Origin: a virus
DNA: 20,081 nucleotides
Virus record (IMG/VR): IMGVR_UViG_3300025687_000446
Location: 1-20,081 of that record
Strand: one strand, 5' to 3'
Of this stretch, positions 1 to 7,434 are shown piece by piece (within the stretch, counting starts at the first letter, position 1; each line of letters begins with the position of its first letter). The translations under genes were made by a program, and so were the position numbers. The notes beneath the pieces were generated by a model. It saw nothing but the letters and a program-made list of their open reading frames with translations. It made no database searches and was not told the origin of the DNA.

Positions 1-1
1 T

Positions 2-40
2 GGTATTTCTGACCCCGAAGAAACACTGAGTTTACAGTAA
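2..40 (+). other. Possible C-terminal tail of a truncated upstream gene
   Basis: One frame is open from the left edge of the window to a TAA at 38-40 and would encode only the last dozen residues of a protein (ending ETLSLQ). The next gene starts 17 bases later. The other two forward frames close within 30 bases. The stretch is too short to name, and it could equally be non-coding leader of the terminase operon. Confidence 0.2.
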
Positions 41-56
41 CTTATGGTTCCTATGT

Positions 57-503
57 ATGGTCCTCAATCAATCTGAAATTGCTGAAGCCTTTGGAGTCAC
101 CACGCGAGCCATCCAAAAATGGCACAATGAGGGTATGCCTTTGGAGGGTATGGACGGCAAAGAAAACCGATATGATTTGACGAAATGCGTTGAATGGTAC
201 GTTAAGAAAAGAGTTGGCAATGACCTCCAGTATGAAAAAACCAGACTGACAAAAGCGCAGGCGAATAAAACCGAACTCGAAGGCAAATTGCTTGAGCGTG
301 AGCTGCTACGAGCGGACAACGTCAAGAACGTTTGGGTTTCACAGATTATCGCGTTTCGTTCTCGAGTTCTCGCTATGCCCACCAAGCTTGCACCGGACAT
401 TTTGCAAGCAACCTCTCTGACGGAAGCCAAAGGCATCATTGCAGATGCTTTGGAAGAAGCACTAAAAGAATTCAAAGACGTTCCTCTTGACGCCTACGCA
501 TGA
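57..503 (+). CDS. Terminase small subunit, Nu1-like DNA-binding protein
   Basis: This 148-aa protein probably recognises phage DNA at the packaging site and delivers it to the large terminase subunit. Residues 1-50 look like a winged helix-turn-helix: QSEIAEAFGVTTRAIQKW is the helix-turn-helix, followed by a basic wing region. Residues 55-90 form a charged helix rich in Lys, Glu and Leu, likely a coiled coil for oligomerisation, and the C-terminal part is also helical and acidic. This layout is that of lambda Nu1-type small terminases. The next gene, the large subunit, overlaps the end by ATGA, which supports translational coupling and the assignment. ATG 57 is the first start in this frame with a plausible N-terminus; ATGs at 44 and 53 are in another frame that stops at 76. 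No strong ribosome site is visible. The family is assigned from the fold pattern and position, not from a search. Confidence 0.85.
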   Translation: MVLNQSEIAEAFGVTTRAIQKWHNEGMPLEGMDGKENRYDLTKCVEWYVKKRVGNDLQYEKTRLTKAQANKTELEGKLLERELLRADNVKNVWVSQIIAFRSRVLAMPTKLAPDILQATSLTEAKGIIADALEEALKEFKDVPLDAYA

Positions 504-2326
504 GCGCACTTCTTCAGCAAGTTCTTCAGGAATCTCTCCAGTATTTTGAACCTCCACCAAAACTGACAATCAGCGAATGGGCTGATGAATACCGCAAGTT
601 ATCCGGTGAAGCTTCAGCCGAGCAAGGCCAGTGGCGAACAGAACGAGCCGAGTTTCAGCGCGGCATCATGGACGCAATCTCTGACCCACTCATCCACACT
701 GTGGTTCTCATGTCTTCAGCTCAGTGTGGTAAATCTGAAATTCTGCTCAATACTCTGGGCTATTTTATCCATTTCGATCCTAGTCCAATTCTATTTTTGC
801 AGCCTACGGTTGACGCTGCCGAAGGATTCAGCAAGGAACGAATCTTTCCAATGCTGCGAGATACGCCAGAACTGAAGCAACTGACGCTTGACGGCAAAGG
901 CAACCAAAGAGACACGATCCTGCAAAAGCGTTTTGCTGGTGGTCAGTTGACACTCGTTGGGGCAAATTCAGCAACAGGCTTGTCTTCGAGGCCAATCCGT
1001 ATTTTGCTTTGTGACGAAACAGACCGTTATCCGTATACGGCAAAAATTGATGGCGATCCGTTGCGGCTGGCAATGAAAAGAACGTCAACGTATTGGAACC
1101 GCAAGATTGTTTTGGTTTCAACTCCAACCGTCAAAGGCGTTTCGGTGATTGAGCGTTGGTTTGAAGAGTCAGACCAAAGATTTTATTTTGTGAAATGTCC
1201 ACACTGCGACCATGAACAAACACTTCAATGGAATTCGGTTCGCTGGACAGGTGACGGTTCAGACGCAAAGCTACATTGTGAAAAATGCGAAACAGGCTGG
1301 ACTGAAGGCGAGCGGTTGAGAGCAGTTCGAGCAGGAAGCTGGCAAGCTAAACGCCATTGCAACGGCATTGCCGGATTTCGATTAAATGCGTTGTATTCGC
1401 CTTGGACAAGATTGTCTGAAATGGCGCAAGAGTTTTTGCAGTGTCAGAATTCGGCACAGCAGCTTCAGACCTTTGTCAATCTGAGCTTAGGCGAAACTTG
1501 GGAAGACCAAGGCGAAACGATTGACGAACACGGACTTTACAACAGGCGAGAAGTCTACAAAGCACCAGCACCAGCAGAAGTTTTAGTGATTACGGCAGGA
1601 GTGGACGTTCAAGACGATAGATTAGAAGTGACGTTTCTGGGAACAGGCAAGGACAACGAAGGCTTTGTCTTAGACCACCAGATTCTGCATTCAGATCCAG
1701 CCGCACCGCAAACTTGGATTCAACTCGACAAACTTCTCAAAGAACGCTGGCGTTGTGCCGATGGGCATGAGTTGCCAGTTCAAGCGGCTTGTATCGACTC
1801 AGGCGGACACTACACTCAAGCGGTTTATGAATTCGTCAGAAGCAGAACCGCTTCCAGAATCTACGCAATCAAAGGTGTAGGTGGCGAGGGCAAGCCACCA
1901 ATCGGCAGACCGTCAAGAAACAACTCCGGCAGAATCAAACTCTTTCCGGTTGGGGTAGACACGATCAAACAAGCAATCTTTGGTAGACTTCGCATTGCCA
2001 GCGGACCAGAAGCACTAAGATTTCCGAAACACTTGGATGAAGAATACTTTGCCCAATTAACCGCTGAGAAAATCGTCACCAAGTACCACAAAGGCTTTCC
2101 AAGGCGCGAATGGATCAAGATTCGACCACGAAATGAAGCCTTGGATTGTTTAGTTTATAGTTTAGCAGCACTTAGTTCGCTAAACATTCGGGATTGGAAA
2201 AGACTACAAAGAACTGCTAAAATAGCCGAAAAAGTGGAATCAGCGATTCCAGAATCACCGGAAGCACCAAGACGAAGAACTTTGAAACCTGCACGAAGAC
2301 CACAATCTTGGATTCAAAGGTTTTAG
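500..2326 (+). CDS. Terminase large subunit, lambda GpA family
   Basis: This 608-aa protein is the ATP-driven packaging motor and the nuclease that cuts concatemeric DNA. The N-terminal ATPase has a deviant Walker A at residues 72-79 (SSAQCGKS), a Walker B at 167-174 (RILLCDET) and a coupling motif at 207-210 (STPT). A Cys4 zinc-ribbon-like insertion lies at C233, C236, C260 and C263. The RNase H-like nuclease half starts near residue 363, with acidic candidates D369 (GVDVQDDR), D433 (CIDSGG) and D549 (EALDC). The C-terminus is basic and Arg-rich, as expected for portal or DNA contact. The length fits the GpA family (lambda gpA is 641 aa). It overlaps the small subunit by ATGA at 500-503. All the motifs needed for both activities appear intact. 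Confidence 0.96.
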   Translation: MSALLQQVLQESLQYFEPPPKLTISEWADEYRKLSGEASAEQGQWRTERAEFQRGIMDAISDPLIHTVVLMSSAQCGKSEILLNTLGYFIHFDPSPILFLQPTVDAAEGFSKERIFPMLRDTPELKQLTLDGKGNQRDTILQKRFAGGQLTLVGANSATGLSSRPIRILLCDETDRYPYTAKIDGDPLRLAMKRTSTYWNRKIVLVSTPTVKGVSVIERWFEESDQRFYFVKCPHCDHEQTLQWNSVRWTGDGSDAKLHCEKCETGWTEGERLRAVRAGSWQAKRHCNGIAGFRLNALYSPWTRLSEMAQEFLQCQNSAQQLQTFVNLSLGETWEDQGETIDEHGLYNRREVYKAPAPAEVLVITAGVDVQDDRLEVTFLGTGKDNEGFVLDHQILHSDPAAPQTWIQLDKLLKERWRCADGHELPVQAACIDSGGHYTQAVYEFVRSRTASRIYAIKGVGGEGKPPIGRPSRNNSGRIKLFPVGVDTIKQAIFGRLRIASGPEALRFPKHLDEEYFAQLTAEKIVTKYHKGFPRREWIKIRPRNEALDCLVYSLAALSSLNIRDWKRLQRTAKIAEKVESAIPESPEAPRRRTLKPARRPQSWIQRF

Positions 2327-2327
2327 T

Positions 2328-2507
2328 ATGCGAAACCGAAGGAACCGATACTTGACACCAAAACAGTTGGCTGCTGAGTTGGACGTCAGCGAAAGAACAG
2401 CCTACCGATTCTGTGAATCCGGATTGGTTCCGGCTTACAAAGTTGGTGGAAGTTGGAGAATCGAAAGCCAAACCAGTTATTTAGACGCCTTTGCAAAATT
2501 AAATTAG
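2328..2507 (+). CDS. Small excisionase/MerR-like helix-turn-helix protein
   Basis: This 59-aa ORF starts one base after the terminase stop, with an AAAGG ribosome site at 2316-2320. Its sequence has the pattern of the HTH_17 (excisionase-type) domain: YLTPKQLAAELDVSERTAYR is the helix-turn-helix, followed by LVPAYKVGGSWRI, the short wing typical of this family, and a last helix. Such proteins bind DNA as recombination directionality factors or small transcription regulators. Its place between the terminase and portal, next to a promoter, favours a regulatory role over excision, since no integrase is visible here. It is the first of three small genes that interrupt the structural operon. The fold is fairly certain; the function is not. 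Confidence 0.8.
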   Translation: MRNRRNRYLTPKQLAAELDVSERTAYRFCESGLVPAYKVGGSWRIESQTSYLDAFAKLN

Positions 2508-2527
2508 TAATAAAATAAAAAAAATCT

Positions 2528-2567
2528 GCATTGTGTGCTTTTTTTTGTTGACGCATACACGCAATGC
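2528..2567 (+). promoter_or_regulatory. Inverted repeat flanking a promoter -35 element (candidate operator)
   Basis: GCATTGTGTG at 2528-2537 is nearly the reverse complement of CACGCAATGC at 2558-2567. Nine of ten pairs are standard and one would be G-T. The 20-base spacer contains the T-run and the -35 box. A dimeric HTH repressor bound to both arms would cover the promoter. Two HTH genes lie on either side. The operator role is inferred. Confidence 0.5.
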
Positions 2568-2576
2568 GTTTAAATT
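2548..2576 (+). promoter_or_regulatory. Sigma-70-like promoter for the small-gene cassette
   Basis: TTGACG at 2548-2553 is followed by a 17-base spacer and TAAATT at 2571-2576. The -35 matches consensus at five of six positions and the -10 at four of six, at ideal spacing. The region is AT-rich and lies in the only sizeable gap of the early part of the window, just upstream of the 69-aa gene. The leader between the -10 and that gene also holds a short inverted repeat (TTAGAT 2575-2580, ATCTAA 2604-2609) and an inner stem (TCAGC 2589-2593, GCTGA 2600-2604). It would allow this cassette to be transcribed independently of the late operon. Confidence 0.6.
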
Positions 2577-2637
2577 AGATTCAACAGTTCAGCAATAGAG
2601 CTGATCTAAATCAAAAACCAAAAACGAGGGATTAAAT

Positions 2638-2847
2638 ATGAACCAGAAACAAATCATCATTGACTACATCAACCAAAATTACTGTTTTGGAGATATGGAA
2701 GCAGAGTCAGGACAAACTGCTGCGGAAATCTGCGAGTTTTGGAAAGAAGACGGAGTGTGGCACATCGATGACCACCAGCTTGCTGGAATTGAGTTGGTCA
2801 AGGTTGTTAATGGCAAAGTCGTTCAAGTAAAGGAAGAAGAATATTGA
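2638..2847 (+). CDS. Small acidic protein of unknown function (candidate moron)
   Basis: This 69-aa protein is not recognised. It is acidic, rich in Glu and Asp, with one short aromatic stretch (EFWKEDGVWHIDD, about residues 33-45) and a C-terminal beta-like segment (IELVKVVNGKVVQVKEEEY) that resembles a small strand pair. There is no signal peptide or membrane segment. It has a good ribosome site (GAGG at 2625-2628) before its ATG and its own promoter candidate about 60 bases upstream. The HTH gene that follows starts inside its stop codon, so the two are coupled. A small acidic protein followed by a coupled HTH regulator and preceded by an operator-like promoter is the layout of acr-aca operons. 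That makes an anti-host-defence role possible, but nothing in the sequence proves it. Confidence 0.65.
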   Translation: MNQKQIIIDYINQNYCFGDMEAESGQTAAEICEFWKEDGVWHIDDHQLAGIELVKVVNGKVVQVKEEEY

Positions 2848-3011
2848 CCAGCATCGAATTCAGAAAGGCTCGACAAGAGTTGGGCCTGTCAATGGTTCAA
2901 GCATCCAAAAAATGCTGCGTTTCCTACCGAACTTGGCAAGATTGGGAAACTGGCAAACGTCGGCTTCCCAGTTATGCCAAGGTTTTTTTGCATTATCTCA
3001 AAACGCAATAA
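2844..3011 (+). CDS. Small XRE-type helix-turn-helix protein, TTG start
   Basis: This 55-aa ORF begins at TTG 2844, which overlaps the TGA of the preceding gene (TTGA). GGAAG, about 10 bases upstream, serves as ribosome site. No ATG start fits: the only internal ATG, at codon 17, would remove the first helix. The protein matches the compact Cro/CI (XRE) pattern: FRKARQELGLSMVQASKKC forms helices 1-2, VSYRTWQDWETGKRRLP is the recognition helix and the typical turn, and a last helix follows. It ends at a TAA at 3009-3011. Its size, coupling to a small unknown gene, and the inverted repeats at the promoter suggest an autorepressor of this cassette, in the manner of Aca proteins. It could also be a simple late-gene regulator. 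Confidence 0.78.
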   Translation: MTSIEFRKARQELGLSMVQASKKCCVSYRTWQDWETGKRRLPSYAKVFLHYLKTQ

Positions 3012-3020
3012 TCTCTAAAT

Positions 3021-3062
3021 CCTGCCAATTCTGCCAATCCTGCCAATTCTGCCAATCCTGCC
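3021..3062 (+). repeat. 9-bp tandem repeat array
   Basis: Four tandem 9-bp units alternate CCTGCCAAT (3021, 3039) and TCTGCCAAT (3030, 3048). A fifth, imperfect unit starts at 3057 (CCTGCC then diverges). The array lies in the 84-base gap between the XRE gene and the connector gene. It could be a replication-slippage microsatellite, an iteron-like protein binding array, or the footprint of a past insertion. Confidence 0.85.
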
Positions 3063-3078
3063 CACAAGCTTGAAGTTC

Positions 3079-3096
3079 TGCGCTATTTCTAGCGCA
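3079..3096 (+). promoter_or_regulatory. Perfect hairpin abutting and including the start codon
   Basis: TGCGCTA (3079-3085) pairs perfectly with TAGCGCA (3090-3096) around a TTTC loop. The last paired base is the A of the ATG start of the next gene. No Shine-Dalgarno sequence is evident upstream. In mRNA the stem would partly hide the initiation region. No T-run follows, so it does not look like a terminator. Confidence 0.6.
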
Positions 3097-3692
3097 TGGC
3101 AACCAATCAATTCGACCGCGCAAACTATCCCACAATTGAACCTGACCGTCTCGTAGCTGGCGAACGCTGGCTTTGGCGAAGAGATGACCTTGCTGTTGAC
3201 TATCCACCAGACAGCTACTCTCTGACCTATTACGGACGTTCTCACGGTTCTTCTTCTGCTGAAATTGCGATTACTGCAACCGAGGCAGATTCCAAGTATT
3301 TCATCGAAGTCTCTTCTTCTACGACTGCCAGCTATCCAACAGGCCACATCCATTGGCAAGCCTGGATTACTCGAACTTCTGACTCAGAGAAAATCAAGGT
3401 TGGCGAGGGACAGTGGTACGTTCTGACAGATACGGACGTTGCCCACGATCCGCGAACTCACGCTGAAATCATGCTCGAAAAAATCCAAAGTCTTTTGGAA
3501 GGCAGAGCAGACAATGACGTTGAAGAGTATTCAATCGGCAACCGTTCACTGACGAAGCTTTCAATCACCGATTTGATGAAATGGCGCGACTATTACCGTC
3601 AAGAAGTCACTAAAGAGCGGCAACTGACTCGCGTCAGAAGCGGCAAACGTCCTGGCAATCTGGTGAAGGTTGAGTTCAGGAGGGCAGGATGA
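3096..3692 (+). CDS. Head-region protein with C-terminal gpW/DUF6148-like connector segment
   Basis: This 198-aa protein has two parts. Residues 10-115 are rich in strands and aromatic residues (AGERWLWRRDD, then HWQAWITR and the GEGQWYVL strand), like an Ig-type beta domain. Residues 118-175 are helical, with THAEIMLEKIQSLLEGRA, EEYSIGNRSLTKLSITDL and MKWRDYYRQEVTKE. That half resembles the short gpW-type joining proteins found between terminase and portal, where the repeated pattern is a helix, a YSIxxRSL turn and a final LxxxRxxYxxEV helix. The end is basic. An in-frame TAG lies at 3090-3092 just before ATG 3096, so this is the earliest possible ATG. The gene overlaps the portal by ATGA and carries the portal's strong AGGAGG ribosome site. 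The role is likely head completion or head-tail joining; the beta domain is unassigned. Confidence 0.7.
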   Translation: MATNQFDRANYPTIEPDRLVAGERWLWRRDDLAVDYPPDSYSLTYYGRSHGSSSAEIAITATEADSKYFIEVSSSTTASYPTGHIHWQAWITRTSDSEKIKVGEGQWYVLTDTDVAHDPRTHAEIMLEKIQSLLEGRADNDVEEYSIGNRSLTKLSITDLMKWRDYYRQEVTKERQLTRVRSGKRPGNLVKVEFRRAG

Positions 3693-5185
3693 TTCAAGAA
3701 GCAATGTGGTGGCTCACGGATAGAGTGCATAGGCCAGCACCAGAGAATCCAAGCCCAAAGCAGAAGAAGCGTCGATATGATGGCGCGGCAGGTTCAAGAT
3801 TCCTGGCGGATTTTGTCGGCTCAACCACAAGCTCAGACGCAGAACTTCAATATTCGCTTAGACGTCTACGAGACAGAGCCAGAGAACTTTGCCGCAATGA
3901 TGACTACGCAAGACGTTACCTGCAACTGATGTCAAGCAATGTAGTTGGCGAGCATGGTTTCACGCTTCAGTCTCGCGCCAGAAATCTCAATGAGCCGAAT
4001 GTTGGACAGTTAGATGCTGCTGGGAACGAAATCATTGAGCGAGCGTTTCGACGTTGGGGCAAATCCTGTTCAGCAAATCAGCGTCAGTCTTGGCTAGATA
4101 TTCAGCGATTGGTCATTCAGGGACTTTGTCGCGATGGCGAGATTCTGATTCGTTTTGTTCGTGGGAAGCGTTGGCGTGATGGACTCGCGCTTCAGGTGCT
4201 AGAGCCGGATTACCTCGACGAAGAATATTTCACCACAGAGCCAAGAGGCAGAAGAGTGGTGATGGGTGTGGAACTCGACGAGTTCGACGCACCGCAAGCG
4301 TACTATCTCAAGCTTGGTCAAGGCCATCCGTTCGACACCTTTGGACAACGAAGAAGCGACAAAAGAACCAGAGTTCCAGCAGAGGAAATTCTGCACATTT
4401 ATTTGCCTGACCGAGCGCAACAAACCAGAGGCGTTACTTGGTTCGCATCAGCCATGTCACGAATGCGGATTCTCTCAGGTTATGAAGAAGCAGAACTGAT
4501 TGCTGCTCGAACCAGTGCCGCAAAAATGGGCTTCTTAGTTTCGCCTGATGGTGAAGGTTTCATTGGGGACGAATCGGCAGACGGCAATCAAATCATGTCT
4601 GGCGAGCCTGGAAGTATTCAGCAGTTGCCAGCAGGAATGAGCTTTCAAGAGTGGAATCCTAGCCATCCAACTTCAGCATATGCCGAATTTCATAAAGGTG
4701 TGCTTCGAGGCATTGCCAGTGGACTTGGCATTTCTTACACCAGCCTGTCAAACAACCTCGAAGGCGTTTCGTATTCGTCGATTCGTCAAGGTGCACTAGA
4801 AGAACGCGATTTATACCGTCAGATTCAAAGCTTTTTGATTCAGCACCTGTGCGAGCCAATCTGTCAAGAGTGGCTGAAAATGGCAATGACTTCCGGCTCA
4901 ATCCCAATCCCAATCACTCGCTACGACAAGTTCAGCAACACACTGGAATTCAGAGGCAGAGGTTTCAGTTGGGTGGACCCAGCAAAAGAGATCAGAGCAG
5001 AAGTCGAAGCAGTTAGAAATGGCTTCAAGTCACTGAATGACGTTGCCAGACAATACGGCAGAGACGTGGAAGAGGTGTTTCAGCAAATGCAGAACGACAA
5101 GGCAATGGCGGAACGCTACGGAATCAGTTTAGCCTTTGAGCCTTTAGGCAGTCCACACGGACCAGTTGAGCCAGAAGTCGAGTAA
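3689..5185 (+). CDS. Portal protein, lambda family
   Basis: This 498-aa protein should form the ring at the capsid vertex through which DNA enters and the tail attaches. It follows the lambda-type portal pattern: a polar N-terminal arm, then a helical region at residues 55-90 (RRLRDRARELCRN, DYARRYLQLMSSNVVG), the strand RDGEILIRF at 148-156, LEPDYLD at 171-177, and the signature IYLPDRAQQTRGVTWFAS around 237-254. The C-terminal half contains helical clip and stem-like segments and the usual GISYTSLSNNLEGVSYSS region. Its length is close to lambda gpB (533 aa). The ATG overlaps the previous stop and has an excellent AGGAGG ribosome site. It overlaps the following capsid gene by TAATG. No truncation is seen. 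Confidence 0.96.
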   Translation: MIQEAMWWLTDRVHRPAPENPSPKQKKRRYDGAAGSRFLADFVGSTTSSDAELQYSLRRLRDRARELCRNDDYARRYLQLMSSNVVGEHGFTLQSRARNLNEPNVGQLDAAGNEIIERAFRRWGKSCSANQRQSWLDIQRLVIQGLCRDGEILIRFVRGKRWRDGLALQVLEPDYLDEEYFTTEPRGRRVVMGVELDEFDAPQAYYLKLGQGHPFDTFGQRRSDKRTRVPAEEILHIYLPDRAQQTRGVTWFASAMSRMRILSGYEEAELIAARTSAAKMGFLVSPDGEGFIGDESADGNQIMSGEPGSIQQLPAGMSFQEWNPSHPTSAYAEFHKGVLRGIASGLGISYTSLSNNLEGVSYSSIRQGALEERDLYRQIQSFLIQHLCEPICQEWLKMAMTSGSIPIPITRYDKFSNTLEFRGRGFSWVDPAKEIRAEVEAVRNGFKSLNDVARQYGRDVEEVFQQMQNDKAMAERYGISLAFEPLGSPHGPVEPEVE

Positions 5186-7434
5186 TGGCAGAAAACCACA
5201 AGCCAACCGAGGGCATGATTGCCGAGGCAAACCGTGGCCTAGAGTGGAGACGAGAATTTGGACGAGGCGGAACCAGTGTCGGAATCGCTCGCGCCAGAGA
5301 CATCAGCAACGGCAAGAGTTTACCGTTGGCAACCGTGAAGAGGATGAAATCTTTTTTCGCTCGCCATGAAGTTGACAAAAAAGCCGAAGGTTTTCGACCA
5401 GGCGAAAAAGGTTATCCAAGCAACGGACGCATCGCCTGGGCTTTGTGGAGTGGGGATGCTGGCAAAAGTTGGAGTGAGAAAATCGTGAATCAAAGCGAGA
5501 GAAACATGGATTTAACTAGCATGACCGAAAGACACGTTATTGACGTCGAAGAGACTAACGACGAATACATTGTGGCGTTTGCCAAGGCTGAACAAGTCGC
5601 AGAAGAGCCGGAAGAGCGAGAAGTGGAACAAGTCGAGACAAGAGACTTACCAGTTCAAACTCAGTACCGAACCGGAAGCGTTCGCATGATGGATGACGAG
5701 TCAGACCGTCGAGTGATGATGAGCATTTCGTCAACGAATCCGGTTGAAAGAGAATTTGGCTATGAAGTTCTCGAACACAATGCCGGAAGCGTTGACATGG
5801 AATTCATGTCTTCAGGCAAAGCGCCACTGTTGTTGGACCATGACGCAAGGCAACAAATTGGAGTCGTAGAACGAGCCTATATGGACAACGACAAACTGAG
5901 AGCGCAAGTCCGGTTTAGCAAAAACGCAATGGCGGAAGAAGTTTATCGTGACGTAGTCGATGGGATTCGTGGCAACGTCTCAATCGGCTATCAGATTCAA
6001 GGAATGACGAAAGACGAGAACGGCTACAAAGACAAGCCGCTCTACAGAGTCAATATGTTTAAACCGCTCGAAGTGAGCATGGTTTCCATTCCTGCTGACT
6101 CCAGTGTTGGGGTAGGCAGATCCAAGCCGGAAATTTCCGGTAATGACAATTCTGCAATTCAGGAGAAAACAATGAGCGCAGAAGTAGTTCAAGAGCCGGT
6201 AAACACACGGCAACCAGAAGACCAACTGAAAGAGTACCGCAACCAAGCTTCTCAGATTCTCGAACTTGGTAAGCGGCATAACGAGTATGACTTGGCTTTC
6301 AGAGCACTTCAGGAAGAGAAAAGCCTAGCTGAATTCCAAGCCATGCTGCTTGAGAAGAAGACTTCCAAGCCAATCGACTTCAGCGTTGACGCCTCACCGA
6401 AAGAGAAGCGCAACTATTCCTTGGTGCGAGCAATCCGAGCCGCAGACCAGAAGGATTGGTCAAAAGCTGGTTTTGAAATGGAAATCAGCCAGGAACTCGC
6501 AAAGACGCAAAAGCGACAACCAAAAGGCTTTTTTGTGCCGGATTGGGGTTGGCAGACTCGAACGGTATCAACTGCAGCCGGAGCGACCTTTGGCGCAGGC
6601 TCAAATATCGTTCCAGAGGACTACCGAGGTGATCGCTTTATCGACGCCTTGATTTCAACCTCAATTCTTGGGCAAGTAGGCGCAACCGTGCTGAACGGTT
6701 TGCAAGGCAACGTGGCGATCCCCAAAATTAGCACCAGCACCGCGGCGGCTTTCATTGCGGAAGGTGGCTCAGTTGGAAATAGCGAGCCTGACTTCGCACA
6801 AGTCACCATGACGCCAAAGCTTTTGGCGAACAAAGTAGCCGTGACTCGCGAATTAATGATCCAGAGCGACCCATCTGTCGAGCAGTTGATTCGTAATAAC
6901 ATGGTTCGAATCTTCGCAGCCAAACTCGACAACGTGGCAATCAAAGGTGGTGGTTCAAACGAGCCAACCGGAATTCTCAGCACGGCTGGAATCGGGGACG
7001 TTTCCAGTGGCGGAACCAGTGGCAACGCGAACTTAAGCTATGGCAATGTCGTTGATATTATGACCGAAGTCAGTCAAGACAACGCTCTACTTGGAAACCT
7101 TCGCTGGGTAACTCATCCGGCAGTTGTGGGCAAACTGATGCAGACACTGGTTGCTTCCAGCACTGACTCGCGGATGATTATGCCAACACCGGATTCCATG
7201 CTTGGTTATCCAGTTGTTCAAACCACGCAAGCACCGAGTTCTTCACCGTACTCGCTGATTTTCGGCAACTGGTCAGACCTTTATGTGGGCTTCTTCTCAG
7301 CACTCGACGTACTGGTGGACCCATACTCCAGTGCCGGAACCGCAACGACCAATCTGTTCTTCTACCAAGATTGTGATATTGCGGTTGCTCATGCTGAAAG
7401 CTTCGCAGCAGCGCAGGACGTCACTGTCGCCTGA
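5185..7434 (+). CDS. HK97-type prohead protease fused to major capsid protein
   Basis: This 749-aa protein joins three parts in one frame. Residues 1-107 are a domain often seen before phage proteases (AEANRGLEWRREFGRGGT, then SFFARHEVDKKAEGF and GRIAWALWSGDAG). Residues 155-312 are an S78 prohead protease with the expected triad candidates H219 (LLLDHD), S266 (NVSIGY) and E296 (KPLEVSMV). A charged helical segment, about 330-450, could serve as scaffold (delta domain). Residues 455-749 are an HK97-fold capsid protein (VPEDYRGDRFIDAL, PKLLANKVAVTRELM, GGGSNEPTGIL, WVTHPAVV). In most phages these are separate genes. Met330 has its own strong ribosome site, so a free 420-aa capsid protein could also be made. 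There is no stop or frameshift between the parts. Self-cleavage at the junction is expected from the family. Confidence 0.93.
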   Translation: MAENHKPTEGMIAEANRGLEWRREFGRGGTSVGIARARDISNGKSLPLATVKRMKSFFARHEVDKKAEGFRPGEKGYPSNGRIAWALWSGDAGKSWSEKIVNQSERNMDLTSMTERHVIDVEETNDEYIVAFAKAEQVAEEPEEREVEQVETRDLPVQTQYRTGSVRMMDDESDRRVMMSISSTNPVEREFGYEVLEHNAGSVDMEFMSSGKAPLLLDHDARQQIGVVERAYMDNDKLRAQVRFSKNAMAEEVYRDVVDGIRGNVSIGYQIQGMTKDENGYKDKPLYRVNMFKPLEVSMVSIPADSSVGVGRSKPEISGNDNSAIQEKTMSAEVVQEPVNTRQPEDQLKEYRNQASQILELGKRHNEYDLAFRALQEEKSLAEFQAMLLEKKTSKPIDFSVDASPKEKRNYSLVRAIRAADQKDWSKAGFEMEISQELAKTQKRQPKGFFVPDWGWQTRTVSTAAGATFGAGSNIVPEDYRGDRFIDALISTSILGQVGATVLNGLQGNVAIPKISTSTAAAFIAEGGSVGNSEPDFAQVTMTPKLLANKVAVTRELMIQSDPSVEQLIRNNMVRIFAAKLDNVAIKGGGSNEPTGILSTAGIGDVSSGGTSGNANLSYGNVVDIMTEVSQDNALLGNLRWVTHPAVVGKLMQTLVASSTDSRMIMPTPDSMLGYPVVQTTQAPSSSPYSLIFGNWSDLYVGFFSALDVLVDPYSSAGTATTNLFFYQDCDIAVAHAESFAAAQDVTVA
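6161..6174 (+). promoter_or_regulatory. Internal ribosome binding site and in-frame ATG for the capsid part
   Basis: AGGAG at 6161-6165 is followed by a 6-base AT-rich spacer and ATG at 6172-6174, in frame with the fusion at Met330. It is one of the best ribosome sites in the window and sits exactly at the border between the protease domain and the scaffold/capsid segment. It would give a 420-aa protein starting MSAEVVQEP. This start is inferred from sequence; use of both starts would set a protease to capsid ratio. Confidence 0.7.

Noticed and set aside
2515-2547. Rho-independent terminator formed by the A-run, short stem and T-run
   Set aside because: The GC part of the stem is only three to four pairs, so termination is uncertain. 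The T-run directly precedes a -35 box and may be promoter upstream sequence instead.
3021-3062. CRISPR array
   Set aside because: The units are 9 bp and tandem, with no spacers. It is a microsatellite-like array.
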